Positions 23,398 through 34,102 of a stretch of DNA of 64,000 nt are shown piece after piece. Both the position numbers and the translations under genes were made by a program. Position 1 is the stretch's first letter, and every line of letters begins with the position of its first letter. Origin of the DNA: Ehretia macrophylla (taxonomy: Eukaryota > Streptophyta > Magnoliopsida > Boraginales > Ehretiaceae); the NCBI GenBank assembly GCA_037974665.1, contig CM075764.1, forward strand, positions 80,127,825 to 80,191,824, read 5' to 3'. The notes under the pieces were generated by a model that ran no database searches, had not been told where the DNA came from, and saw only the letters and a list, made by a program, of their open reading frames with translations.

Positions 23398-24081
23398 TGA
23401 TACGAACCACGCCAACATGTGACACGACCCAACACCAAATATGGCAAATGACCCCAAGACCTTTCAGGATTGGATGGAACTGTGACCCTATGCTTAGCAA
23501 AGCTAGAACCTTGGTATAGTTGAAGACGCCACAAACGAGGATGGAAAACTCGTTTGATAAGTCAAGGATGAACGCCACAAGAATAATTTTGATAAGTTCG
23601 AAAAAGTTTTTGAGAACTTAAGGAGAATAATCTCACAAATTTAATATCAAAGTTGTCAAACTTTTATTTCATGCAAATCAACCTTATATAGGCAACGACA
23701 AATAAGTTTCCTATTTGAAAAAGGACTCCTAAACCCTAGCTCAAATAGGGTAAACGTGAATAGTAACTAGGTCAAAGAAAACAAACTTGGAGACCAAGAA
23801 AATACCCCTATTAACTATTCACGTGAATAGTAACATGAATAGTAACTAAAAAGGAAGCAAACTTGCAGCCCAAGAAAAGCTCCTTTCTAGTGTGAACACC
23901 TAATCTTGCAGCCCAAGAAAGTCTCTTTCCTAGTGTGAACACCTAAATTCGTCCATAGGGAATTAAACTAAAACTGAAAACTAAAACTAGGATAGAATTA
24001 CAAAGAAATCAAATCTTGACTAAATCTTCGAATCTTCTTGAAACTTCTTGAAGAATCTTGAATGATGAGAACCAGCCTTGA

Positions 24082-24190
24082 GCGTCCACATTCAATGAAC
24101 CAATTGAGCATCCACATTCAATGAACTAATTGAAGCGTCCACATTCAATGAACTAATTGGGCGTCCATATTCATTGAACCTTTTGGGCGA
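24082..24190 (+). repeat. Four-copy 26-bp tandem repeat in the B4 LTR
   Basis: The unit GCGTCCACATTCAATGAACC plus AATTGA is repeated about four times with small changes, directly after the LTR start. The same array sits in the 3' LTR at about 27755-27863. Other family-B LTRs have a single unit. Confidence 0.8.
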
Positions 24191-24597
24191 ATTTTCTAGC
24201 AAAGATTCAAGTCAATATTCTATTTTTAAGATTCAAAAACTTCAAGATTCTTCAAGAAGTTTCAAGAAGATTCGAAGATTTAGTCAAGATTTGTTTTCTT
24301 TGTAATTCTATCCTAGTTTTGGTTTTCAGTTTTAGTTTAATTCCCTATGGATGAATTTAGGTGTTCACACTAGGAAATAGACTTTCTTGGGCTGCAAGAT
24401 TAGGTGTTCACACTAGAAATGAGCTTTTCTTGGGCTGCAAGTTTGCTTCCTTTTTAGTTACTATTCACATCACTATTCACGTGAATAGTTAATAGGATAC
24501 TTTTCTTGGTCTCCAAGTTTGTTTCCTTTGACCTAGTTACTATTCACGCTTTCCTACTTGGGCTAGGGTTTCGGAGTCCTTTTTCAAGTAGGATACT

Positions 24598-25339
24598 TGA
24601 TACAAACCACGCCAACATGTGACGCGACCCAACACCAAATATGGCAAACAACCCCAAGACCTTTCAGGAATGGATGGAACCTCGACCCTATGCTTAGCAA
24701 AGCTAGAACCTTGGTATAGTTCAGGATGCCACAAACGAGGATGGAAGTCTCGTTTGATAAGTCAAGGTGAACGCCACAAGAATAATCTTGATAAGTTCAA
24801 AAAGTTCTTGAGAACTTAAGGAGAATACTCTCACAAATTTAATATCAAAATTGTCTTCCTTTTATTTCTTGTCAATCAGCCTTATATAGGCAAAGAACAA
24901 ATAAGTTTCCTAATTAGAAAAGACTCCTAAACCCTAGCTGAAATCGAAAAACGTGAATAGTAACTAGGTCAAAGGAAACAAACTTGGAGACCAAGAAAAG
25001 ACTCCTATTAACTATTCACATGAATAGTGACGTGAATAGTAACTAAAAAGGAATTAAACTTGCAGCCCAAGAAAAGCTCCTTTCTAGTGTAAACACCTAA
25101 TCTTGCAGTCCAAGAAAGTCTCTTTCCTAGTGTGAACACCTAAATTCGTCCATAGGGAATTAAACTAAAACTAGGATAGAATTACAAAGAAATCAAATCT
25201 TGACTAAATCTTCGAATCTTCTTGGAACTTCTTGAAGAATCTTGAAGTTCTTGAATCTTAAAAATAGAATCTTGACTTGAATCTTTGCTGGAAAATTCAT
25301 CCAAATGGTGCAATGAATGTGGATGGCTGGTTCGCATCA
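24598..25339 (-). mobile_element. Family-B solo LTR nested in the B4 5' LTR, 742 bp
   Basis: It reads TGATACAAACC...GGTTCGCATCA on the plus strand, so it is minus-oriented, and is flanked by a perfect TSD ATACT (24593-24597 and 25340-25344). Removing it and one TSD copy restores an LTR of exactly the length of the 3' LTR. It is therefore an insertion later reduced to a solo LTR by LTR-LTR recombination. Confidence 0.93.
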
Positions 25340-25650
25340 ATACTTATTTGTTATTGCCTATATAAGGCTCTTTTTTGTGATAATAAAGGAAGGCAACTTT
25401 GATATTAAATTTGTGAGATTATTCTCCTTAAGTTCTCAAGAACTTTTTCGAACTTATCAAGATTATTCTTGTGGCGTTCAACTCTGACTTATCAAACGAG
25501 ATCTCCATCCTAGTTTGTGGCATCTTCAACTATACCAAGGTTCTAGCTTTGCTAAGCATAGGGTCGCGGTTCCATCCATTCCTGAAGGATCTTGGGTCGT
25601 TTGCCATATTTGGTGTTGGGTCGCATCACATGTTGGCGTGGTTCATGTCA

Positions 25651-26483
25651 GTTGGTATCAGAGCTTAGGTTAATCAGGTTTGCCTATCATTTTCTTGTTT
25701 TCTTGGTTATTTCTGTGAGTCTAGGTCTAAGTTTTAAGTTCTTTCTTCGTTCTTGATTGAGTCTTGTTATCAATTCCTTTTCAATTTTGTTTTAGGTTGT
25801 CCTAAATCCGTTCTTGCTTTCAATTTTGTTTCTTGTCTTGTGTTTCCATTCCGTCGTGCTTCAATTTCGTTTTCTTGCTTAGCTGTCAATTGGTCAAACC
25901 CTAGAATCTTGAATTAGGGTTTCTTGTGCTTCTAAATTCAAGTTCTTGGTTACTTGCTCATTGTGGTTGTTTCTGAAAATAAAATAAAAAAAGAACATCA
26001 AGAAAAGTCAAGAAAAAAAAAAAAGCAAAATAGTGAACAGTAAAAAAACTTTTTTTTGTTGAATTAGCCTTTGTGGCCAAGCCTTTCTGAAGGGAAACGA
26101 CGTTCTGAGCATAAACCACAGCTAGGCTGTAGGCACCACCCTCTTAGGGCCAAATTCCATCGTTTAGTATGAGTTTTGGGCATTTTTGTGTTTTCTATTA
26201 AATTTTTTTCAACTTTCCTTATTTCTTCTCTAGGTTTCCGTCTTCGGGTTTTGTTCAATTTTTTTTGTCTAACCTTGTTTCCAGAGTCTTAGAGGTCTGA
26301 AAAAAAAAAACAAAAAAAAAAATTCTGATTCTGAAATAGATTATTACGCTGCTTGGTATTCTTGGTAAGTTCTAGGGACTTGAAGGAGAATACGACAGGA
26401 AAAAGGCAGAGTGTGTGAGAATATTAGAGGGTAAAATCCAATTTGAATTTGAGTGAAACACGTGAGGGAGTGTAATTTCAACC
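25651..26483 (+). other. Family-B primer site and leader, copy B4
   Basis: A 2-nt spacer follows the LTR, then the canonical tRNA-iMet primer site TGGTATCAGAGC (25653-25664). The leader has the A-rich run, the hairpin at 26115-26133 and the GGTAAGT site near 26364, and runs to the gag ATG at 26484. Confidence 0.85.
26115..26133 (+). promoter_or_regulatory. Conserved leader hairpin, copy B4
   Basis: ACCACAGC-TAG-GCTGTAGG keeps the inner five pairs but has two mismatches in the outer stem. It lies about 350 nt before the gag ATG. Confidence 0.5.
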
Positions 26484-27735
26484 ATGTCTCAAACTCAAGG
26501 GGACAACGCAAACGAAGAAGGTCAACAAGTCACTGTTCCGAACTTAAAGATGCAAGCTTTGTTAGGAGAGATGAGACGGATGATGAGAGCTGAATTTGAA
26601 CAAATACATGAGAGGTTTGAAAGAATATATAAGGTCAAGCCCGAGTCCAAACAATCCACCAATGCCACGACCTCCCAAGGTAAATCAGCTTCTACTACGA
26701 CTCGATCTCATAATATTAAATGTTTTACATGTCAGGGACGAAGTCACATAGCAAGCAAATGCCCAAACAAGAGGGTAATGGTAGTTTTGGAAAGTGGGGA
26801 GACTAAGTCTGAAGATGAAACGCAATCTGATGACAGGAATTTGGGGCAGATTATGGACAGATGCTTGGACTAGTGGCACGACGAGCTTGAGCTTGCAAGC
26901 TAAAGAAGAGGAAGAGGTAGTACAACGTGAGAACATCTTTCATACTCGCTGCCACGTGAAAGATAAGGTATGTAGTGTTATTATTGATTGTGGTAGTTGT
27001 ACTAACGTTGTTAGTGCTTCAATGGTTGATAAGCTAGGGCTCACAACAATTAAGCATCCACATCCATACAAGCTGCAATGGTTGAATGATTGTCGTGAGG
27101 TAAAAGTTACAAAACAGGTTGTGGTGCCGTTTCGCATTGGAAAATATGAGGATGAAGTATTGTGTGATGTGGTACCTATGCATGCTGGACATCTACTCTT
27201 AGGAAGATCGTGGCAATTTGATCGACATGTGCAGTATGATGGCCTCACCAACAAATATTCATTTGTGTTCAAGCAGCGGACAATCACTCTAGTTCCGATG
27301 ATACCAAAACAAGTTTATGAGGATCAAGTGAGGTTACAAAAATTGAGTGATCAAAAGAACTTGAGTGATCAAAATAATTTGAGAGAGCAAAAGAATGAGA
27401 GTGAAAAGAAAAGTAGGGCCGAATCTGGAGAGAAGGTAAGGAGAGAAAAGAACTCGGCCAATGAGGTAAAAACATAGAGAAAACAAAGTAATTTTTATGC
27501 AAAAGCAAGTGAGGTTAAGAGAGTTTTGATCTCAAAATGGACAATGATTGTACTCATGTACAAAGAGGCTCTTTTAAATACTAACCAACTTGACTCTGCA
27601 TTGCCTTGTGTTATTGTTTCTCTCTTGCAGGATTTCGAGAATGTGTTTCCCGAGGACATACCACATGGTCTACCACCTAGGCTGGTCTTTGAACCAGGAG
27701 GATTTGAGGACAAATCCTTCTCAAGATGGGGGGAA
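26484..27735 (+). pseudogene. Shortened gag and protease of B4
   Basis: The reading frame starts MSQTQGDNANEEGQQ and keeps the N-terminal helix (EMRRMMRAEFEQIHERFERI). It then jumps to KVKPESKQSTNATTSQGK, so the whole capsid-like core is deleted. The zinc knuckle CFTCQGRSHIASKC is intact. A small deletion near 26835 shifts the frame; in the new frame the protease region (26876-27475) reads IIDCGSCTNVVS, with Cys in place of the usual Gly after the catalytic Asp. A stop at 27475 is followed by FENVFPEDIPHGLPP fused to RLVFEPGGFEDKSF and the polypurine tract. No RT, RNase H or integrase is present. Confidence 0.9.
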
Positions 27736-28576
27736 TGATGAGAACCAGCCTTGAGCGCCCACATTCAATGAACCAATTGAGCGTCCACATTCAATGAACC
27801 AATTGAAGCGTCCACATTCAATGAACCAATTGGGCGTCCACATTCATTGAACCTTTTGGGCGAATTTTTCGGCAAAGATTCAAGTCAAGATTCTATTTTC
27901 AAGATTCAAGAACTTCAAGATTCTTCAAGAAGTTTCAAGAAGATTCAAAGATTTAGTCAAGATTTGATTTCTTTGTAATTCTATTCTAGTTTTAGTTTTC
28001 AGTTTTAGTTTAATTCCCTATGGACGAATTTTGGTGTTCACACTAGGAAAGAGACTTTCTTGGGCTGCAAGATTAGGTGTTCACACTAGAAAGGAGCTTT
28101 TCTTGGGCTGCAAGTTTGCTTCCTTTTTAGTTACTATTCACGTCACTATTCACGTGAATAGTTAATAGGATACTTTTCTTGGTCTCCAAGTTTGTTTCCT
28201 TTGACCTAGTTACTATTCACGTTTTCCTTCTTGGGCTAGGGTTTAGGCGTCCTTTGCCAAGCAGGATACTTATTTGTTATTGCCTATATAAGGCTCTTTT
28301 TTGTGATAATAAAGGAAGACAACTTTGATATTAAATTTGTGAGATTATTCTCCTTAAGTTCTCAAGAACTTTTTCAAATTTATCAAGATTATTCTTGTGG
28401 TGTTCAACTCTGACTTATCAAACGAGATCTTCATCCTCGTTTGTGGCGTCCTCAACTATACCAAGGTTCTAGCTTTGCTAAGCATAGGGTCGCGGTTCTA
28501 TCCATTCCTGAAGGGTCTTGGGTTGTTTGCCATATTTGGTGTTGGGTCGCGTCACATGTTGGTGTGGTTCGTATCA
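27736..28576 (+). repeat. 3' LTR of B4, 841 bp
   Basis: It starts TGATGAGAACC and ends GGTTCGTATCA. It contains the tandem array, the direct repeats AGGTGTTCACACTAG (about 28031 and 28075), the palindrome ACTATTCACGTGAATAGT (28145-28162) and a TATA element inside the palindrome GCCTATATAAGGC (28282-28294). Together these outline the element's promoter. Confidence 0.92.
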
Positions 28577-28689
28577 TTGAAGTTCTTGAATATTGAAAAT
28601 AGAATCTTGACTTGAATCTTTGCTGGAAAATTCACCCAAATGGTTCAATGAATGTGGACGCCTAGTTGGCTTTCTTGCGAATCTACTTG

Positions 28690-28975
28690 GTCACACCAGC
28701 CTTTCTTCATCTCTACTTGCCAACACGCTTTCCTCTTGTTGTAGAACTTTCTCAACCAAATTATTCAGCTCTTCCTTGAACCTTTTAGCGTGAGCTTTTG
28801 TCACTGGACCAACTGGCACTTGCATTGAACCTGGAACATTCCTAGCAGCCTTGATGTCCTCATCATCCAATGTCTTCAAGATCTTCAACTTCCTTGAAAA
28901 CTCTAAAGCCCCTCCAACTCCTTGGATGCCTTTATTGGTCTTCTTGCACTTCGTCTTGAAAGATTACATATAGTC
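28690..28975 (-). pseudogene. Family-B pol C-terminal fragment
   Basis: On the minus strand it reads KILKTLDDEDIKAARNVPGS, then QVPVGPVTKAHAKRFKEELN and VLQQEESV. This is the basic tail that follows integrase in this family, also seen fused to gag in B3. It directly precedes a family-B LTR. The rest of pol is missing: upstream sequence switches at about 28975 to copia leader. Confidence 0.8.
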
Positions 28976-29342
28976 CTCATTACATAATTCTCTCAATTAC
29001 AAGAAAGTAAAATGAGGCTTATGTCTCAATTACAAGCCATTCAAATACCAAGTCCGTGATCTAGTTCACCATTCAACCAACTATTCATACTGATAAAGCC
29101 AAGATCATGCATATCCAATATACAATCTAAGCTAAACAAGCAAGCTAGCACATATATCTTATGCATCACATACAAAAGACAACATAACCATCTAATCTTT
29201 AGCATCCATTAGCAACACTTTGCCAATTTGTATGTAAACCAATAGATTTTGTGGTCATAACACCTTATAACACAAATGCAAGTTAAGATTAATCATCGTG
29301 GCAAGTACAAGCAATGTAGCAACAATTTTCTCAACCTTTACA
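28976..29342 (-). other. Probable copia leader remnant (distal part)
   Basis: The sequence is non-coding. On the minus strand it could continue the leader that starts after the primer site at 34088 and is interrupted by the gypsy LTR 29343-33670. No gag start was recognised. The assignment is by position only. Confidence 0.35.
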
Positions 29343-32329
29343 TGTCACGCCCCAACCCAACCTATAGAGGCTAAACTAGGGTATGACTTAAATCAATATC
29401 GCCAATTTATGACTTTAATTGTTTGTCTATAGTTAATGCTTACTAGTTAGCCTAGAAATCCAAAGGTTTTTCGAAAAATCGGCAGCATAGCGATTGTATT
29501 TTGGATCTTTGGTTTGGTCTAATTCCTAAGAAACCTCAAAATGCAAATCTTTGGTTTGTTTACAACTAAAACTCTTTTTTCCTCATTAACCAATATACCC
29601 GTTAGTTTATCCAGAAAGTTCCAATTGGATTAATAAGCCTAACATGATCACTATGTCCCATTTGTTTATCAAGTACCTATTTGAGCATGTACCTTTCCCA
29701 TTTAACCTATAGGTGAGCAACTTAATGATCGTATGAAGGCTTACTTAGTTTAATCCTTCACCTAACAGTTAAAACGCCTAATGATTTCTACTATCCATAA
29801 ATGATAAAAGAAAACAGCAGAAAATAAGTGTTTGTCTAGTTCATAAATAGTACAACCCAAAACTAGACCCCAAATTACAATGGGGATTGTTTACAACAAC
29901 AAAGTTAATAGTCTTCATCTCAAACAACAAACATCCTTAAGCAAACATCTACATTCATGAAAGGCACGTAATACACATATTCACTCCAAAGGGTCATCAA
30001 TAAGCACATTATCATCAGGCACCTGTTCCACTTTTGCTTCACCTATAATGACATAAAGAGGGTGATCCTTATGAACTCAGCGAGGGAGGGAACAAACAAC
30101 GGGGCTTTTGAAATTCTTTTCGGGTTAATAGAACAATAAACACAGTTACCACATCATTTCATTAACATATGATAATTAGTAGAGATTTTCATCGCATTCG
30201 ATTCACGTATTAATCATAGTAATGACATATAGATAAACAGTCTTTCCTCCCTGATGACCTCTAGGAACCAAGCGAGAGTACTTAAACACATAGTAAAAAT
30301 GATACTTTTTGATACGTACAGGACTCTAGAGGTGACTCCTACGGGCTCAAGAGGTGGCTCCCACCAATTCTAGATGTAGCACTTTGCCCCGCATAGCACT
30401 TAGTTCCTGCCGTTCAAAGGATACATTACGATTTCGCTTTCGCTTTCGCATCGCGTATAGTGACCGGCCTCGAATCATGATCACAACTTCTTATCTCTCC
30501 TAATAGGGTACTCCGAATTGTACACCAAACCTACGACCTAACTCTCCTAGGGTAAGAAAGTTCCAAGCGAGAGAGGGAATACAGACCATAGTAGTCATGG
30601 GAGCACTAGCAAGCCCGATGCCGCCCGGTGTTCGTGAATCGCTACCATGCCAAAAGAAAGGTTGCAACCTCATATGCAATGCACATTTATACCAATTAAC
30701 ATTTCAAAATAGGAGGTCAACAAAGTAGGTTGCCTTCATACATGTATATGATCACATATTGACACGTTGGCATATAAGGCATCATTAGAACGTATAATCA
30801 CTTCATATACAATTTAAAAGCATTTATACATTTACGGGAAGCCACGTAATCATTTACAATATAAGCCATAGAATACATTTTAACAATATAACGAATGCCT
30901 AAGAAGCATACAAACGTGTTATAACATCATATACAAGATCGGGTACACAAATAGTTAACATATGACCCAATAATCAATGTAATTCATGCATGAGGCTATA
31001 ATAACTTTTCCAGGCAGTCCACAACTTCAATTAAAACCTCAATTATAAGTTATGTAAAGCATGATTTAACACTTAGAAGACCTAGTTTGCAATTAAGGTT
31101 TTAGGTTCAAGCTCGGGTGCAAGATTCATCAACTATTAGCTACAAGGAACACTTAGATCATCATCATACATATCTAACAATTATTGGACAGCCTTGAAAC
31201 ATTGCAAATATCATCATTAAAACCATATGCAAGCCATGAAATCCACCGATACGAACACAAAATCATCAAAAGACATCATATACGTGTTTACCACTATGAT
31301 TCAACCACATTCAACCCTAAAATCAACATGGAACATTCTCCTAAGAATTTAAACATTTCCGGGCAGCCTAATACGCAACTCATATAAATCAATTAAAGCC
31401 ATGCAATTCATAGTGATTACCTCAAACAAGCATTTCAACCGACTAAGGGCTTCAAATACATAACCACATGTAATAATAACCACCAATCTTCCAAGATATC
31501 ATCAAGAATCAAACAATAACATGCTAAACATTTCGTGGCCAGCCTACTACATATCATAATAGCATCAAAATACATCATGAAACCAAGGAATTAAACACCT
31601 AACAAGCATAGAATTAACTATAGCCTTCATATACATGGCCATACTCAAGATTAACCAATATTCATCCTCAAAATCAACTAAGAACAAAGGAATAGTCATC
31701 TAAACAATTCTGTCCAGCCTTAAACAGTCCATGTAATCCAAGTTCTACGCACTACAAACACATGCAATGGCCTGATATGCTTCAAATCATAATTTCTAGC
31801 AACCACAACAATAGATCTTCACATGCAAGACCATATACACATATATATATGCTTAAGAACTTTAAAAGCATTTAGAAATCATTTTGAAACCCTCACCTTA
31901 GTAATTTTTTAGTAGAAGTGCAAGAATCACTCTTGAAAATGCTCGAAATGCAAAGTAGACTTCTTTTCCAAGCTTGGCCGTGTACTTCTCCTTTCTTTCC
32001 TTAATTCCTATCTTAGTTAGTATGTATTGAAGATGTGCAAGTGTTTAAAACAAAAAGAAATGGAAGAGAACTCTCAAAACTCACCTATGGCCGAAAAGTG
32101 CGCTTTTAGAGCTTGTTTCTTTGTTTTCTTGAGTCTTGAAATCCCCTTGAAGATGGCTGTTATGCTAGGTCCGAAAATGGAGAAAAAATGAGAGTTTTGG
32201 GTGTGTTAGGTTTTGACAGGGAGATTTAGAGTGTTGTTTTGTTATTTTGATGTAGTTTGACTTGTTTTTGTGTGGGTGTGTTGCTAGGTCTGAAAATTAG
32301 AGCTTGAGTGTGTGTGTTTTGAGTCATGT

Positions 32330-33230
32330 CTATGTGTAGTATTCTAGATATCTTGTGTCTATTGTAGGCATGACATGTGTGTGCAGTTTTAGAAGCCTAG
32401 GTATTGTATATCTTGTGTATTGTGTAGTATGTTTTGATTAGAGTGGAGGATTATTGTATTAGGTAGTGGAGTTTGTAGTATATTGTATTGTGTAGTATTA
32501 TATTGGTTAGTGGAAGATGTAGTATATTGTATTGTGTAGAAGAGTGTTTAGTATTATTATATAATCTTAGAGGAATATGTAGTAAATTATATTATATAGT
32601 GCAATGTATAGGTTAGATTATAATATAAGTTAGTGGAAGATGTAGGAATTTTATATTAGGTAGTGGATTGTCTAGGAATATTATAGTAGATAGTGGATTG
32701 TGTAGGAATATTCGAATGTTTTGTGTTTTGTCTTCTAGTTTCTTTAGTTTATTATGTCTTGTAAATTGTAAGCCTAGTGTTTAGTGAGTGTAGTACTTTA
32801 GGTGTATAGTGTTTAGTGTAGTGTAGATAAAGTGTGTAAGAATATTTAGAAGTTAGTAAAGGCATGGAAAATGTTGGCATAGTGTTTAGTGTAAGAATTT
32901 TATATTGTTAGTGGAGTGTGTAGGAATATTCCTAATGTAAAGTGTGGGATTATTTTATGTGTTGTATAATGTGTAGGATAGTGTAGTATATTAGTTAGTG
33001 GAATGTGTAGGGTAGAATATATTATTTTAATAGTTAGTGGGTTTTGTAGTGAAACATAGAAGTGAATATTTTATTGGGGTGTTTGGAAGATGGTGAGTTT
33101 TTGTCTTGTAGTGGTTGAAATATAATAATAGTGGAAGATGTAGGATTAGGATAATAATATTTTAATGGTTAGTGGGTTGTGTAGTATTTTAGTTTAGGAA
33201 TAAAATAATGCTTAGTTCTTTGTACAAGAA
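32330..33230 (-). repeat. Degenerate GTGTAGTAT/TTAGTGG repeat tract in the LTR
   Basis: About 0.9 kb of low-complexity sequence is built from variants of GTGTAGTATATT and TTAGTGGAAGATGTAG with irregular spacing. It is strand-biased (T/G-rich on plus, poor in C) and has no coding potential. Confidence 0.65.
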
Positions 33231-33239
33231 TCTTTCTAG

Positions 33240-33655
33240 GTTAGTGTGCTGTCACAAAAACCTAGGTTTAGGGCACATACTACGAGGTAAGGCACGTACT
33301 TATAGGTGAAGGCACAGATTGCAACGCAAATGCACGCAACCCTAGGTAATGCACATAAACCAATGTAAGGCACGTAATTCAGTGCAATGCATGTAAATCA
33401 AGGCATGGCACTTAAATCTAGGTTAAAGCTCGCACTTCGAGACAAATGCATATATTCTAATAGGAATGCACATAACCCAAGTTCAGTCATGTAAATCAAG
33501 GTTTAAGGCACGCAAATCCAGGTAAGTGCATGTTGGTCGAGGTAATGCACGTATTCAGGGTTAAGGTATGTATTTCAAGGTAAGTACACGTGAGATGCTA
33601 TATGACATACTAATCGAGATTAGGGCACACTAATCAAGGTAAAACAAGCTATTCA
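33240..33655 (-). repeat. Degenerate 25-30-bp repeats around GGTAAGGCACGTAA
   Basis: At least a dozen variants of AAGGTAAGGCACGTAAATC follow one another. In opposite orientation a shorter version (TTTACGTGCATT) occurs at about 37975-38065 in the next long LTR, also just inside the LTR start. It looks like a lineage-wide subrepeat. Confidence 0.65.
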
Positions 33656-33670
33656 GGGTCGGGCCTCACA

Positions 33671-34087
33671 CTACCATCCCAAGAAGACTCTTGGCCATGG
33701 CAAGGGAAAAAGTACTCTACATTCATGTTCCATGTTCCATCATATAAGGCTTACATTACATATGGAGCGGCACATTCCTAAAAAACCAACCTCAAAGCCA
33801 AAAAGAAACGGCTAAGGCTAGGAGAAAAGGCTCTACTCACATGTTCCATGTTTCATCGTATACGACGTACAATACACATGAAGTGGTATGTTTTTCAACC
33901 ATCCAAAAGCCTAGTTTCTCTCGGCCATGCCAAGGGAAAAATATTCTACTTGCTCGTTTCTCGAACCACCATTGACAATCATAGATCTTCACATGCATAT
34001 ATTTAGAATCATGAGATAGGCCATTTTACATACTTTAAAGGTTAGATCTACGACTATACATGTGATTTCAAGGACTTTAGAAACCGT
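33671..34087 (-). other. Copia leader (proximal part)
   Basis: This is non-coding sequence directly downstream (minus strand) of the primer site at 34088-34100. It contains a loose duplication: two segments with ATGGAACATG and GGCCGAGAG/GGCCAAGAG motifs (about 33700-33760 and 33830-33950). It is cut by the gypsy LTR end at 33670. Confidence 0.5.
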
Positions 34088-34100
34088 GGCTCTGATACCA
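34088..34100 (-). other. tRNA-iMet primer-binding site
   Basis: The minus strand reads TGGTATCAGAGCC, complementary to the 3' end of plant initiator tRNA-Met. It lies 2 nt after the end of the copia LTR (34103) and defines that LTR as a 5' LTR. Confidence 0.92.
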
Positions 34101-34102
34101 CT

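Larger units (their letters stand above)
24063..28576 (+). mobile_element. Complete non-autonomous family-B element B4 (TR-GAG-like)
   Basis: It is flanked by a perfect 5-bp TSD, TTGAA (24058-24062 and 28577-28581). The 5' LTR spans 24063-25650 and includes a 747-bp nested insertion; without it the LTR is 841 bp. The 3' LTR is 27736-28576, also 841 bp. The primer site TGGTATCAGAGC is at 25653-25664 and the polypurine tract (AAGATGGGGGGAA) is at about 27723-27735. The original element was about 3.77 kb. It encodes only a shortened gag and a protease region, so it must have moved with enzymes from another element. In the first 175 bp the two LTRs differ at roughly 5% of sites, mostly C-to-T or G-to-A, so it is not recent. 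Confidence 0.93.
23398..28685 (-). repeat. Family-B LTR (5' LTR of B3), split by element B4
   Basis: The LTR occupies 23398-24062 and 28582-28685, about 770 bp in total. The two parts rejoin cleanly once B4 (24063-28576) and one copy of the TTGAA duplication are removed. It holds ACTATTCACGTGAATAGT at 23814-23831. On its far side it is preceded by another family-B pol C-terminus (28690-28975), so it too is shared between two internal regions. Confidence 0.85.
29343..33670 (-). repeat. Long gypsy (Tekay-like) LTR, 4.3 kb, probably solo
   Basis: On the minus strand it begins TGTGAGGCCCGACCC and ends GGGTTGGGGCGTGACA, with TGT..ACA ends. It shares blocks with the 7388-9375 LTR: GCAAGCCCGATGCCGCCC (about 30608) and CAACAAAGTAGGTTG (about 30718), plus the gaactcagcgagg block near 30075. 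No coding region was found inside. The flanking 5-mers (TTACA left, CTACC right) do not match well, so the TSD is decayed or absent. Much of its minus-sense 5' third consists of degenerate repeats. Confidence 0.72.

Noticed and set aside
29338..33675. Target duplication for the 4.3-kb gypsy LTR
   Set aside because: The flanks TTACA and CTACC do not match closely enough to claim a TSD.
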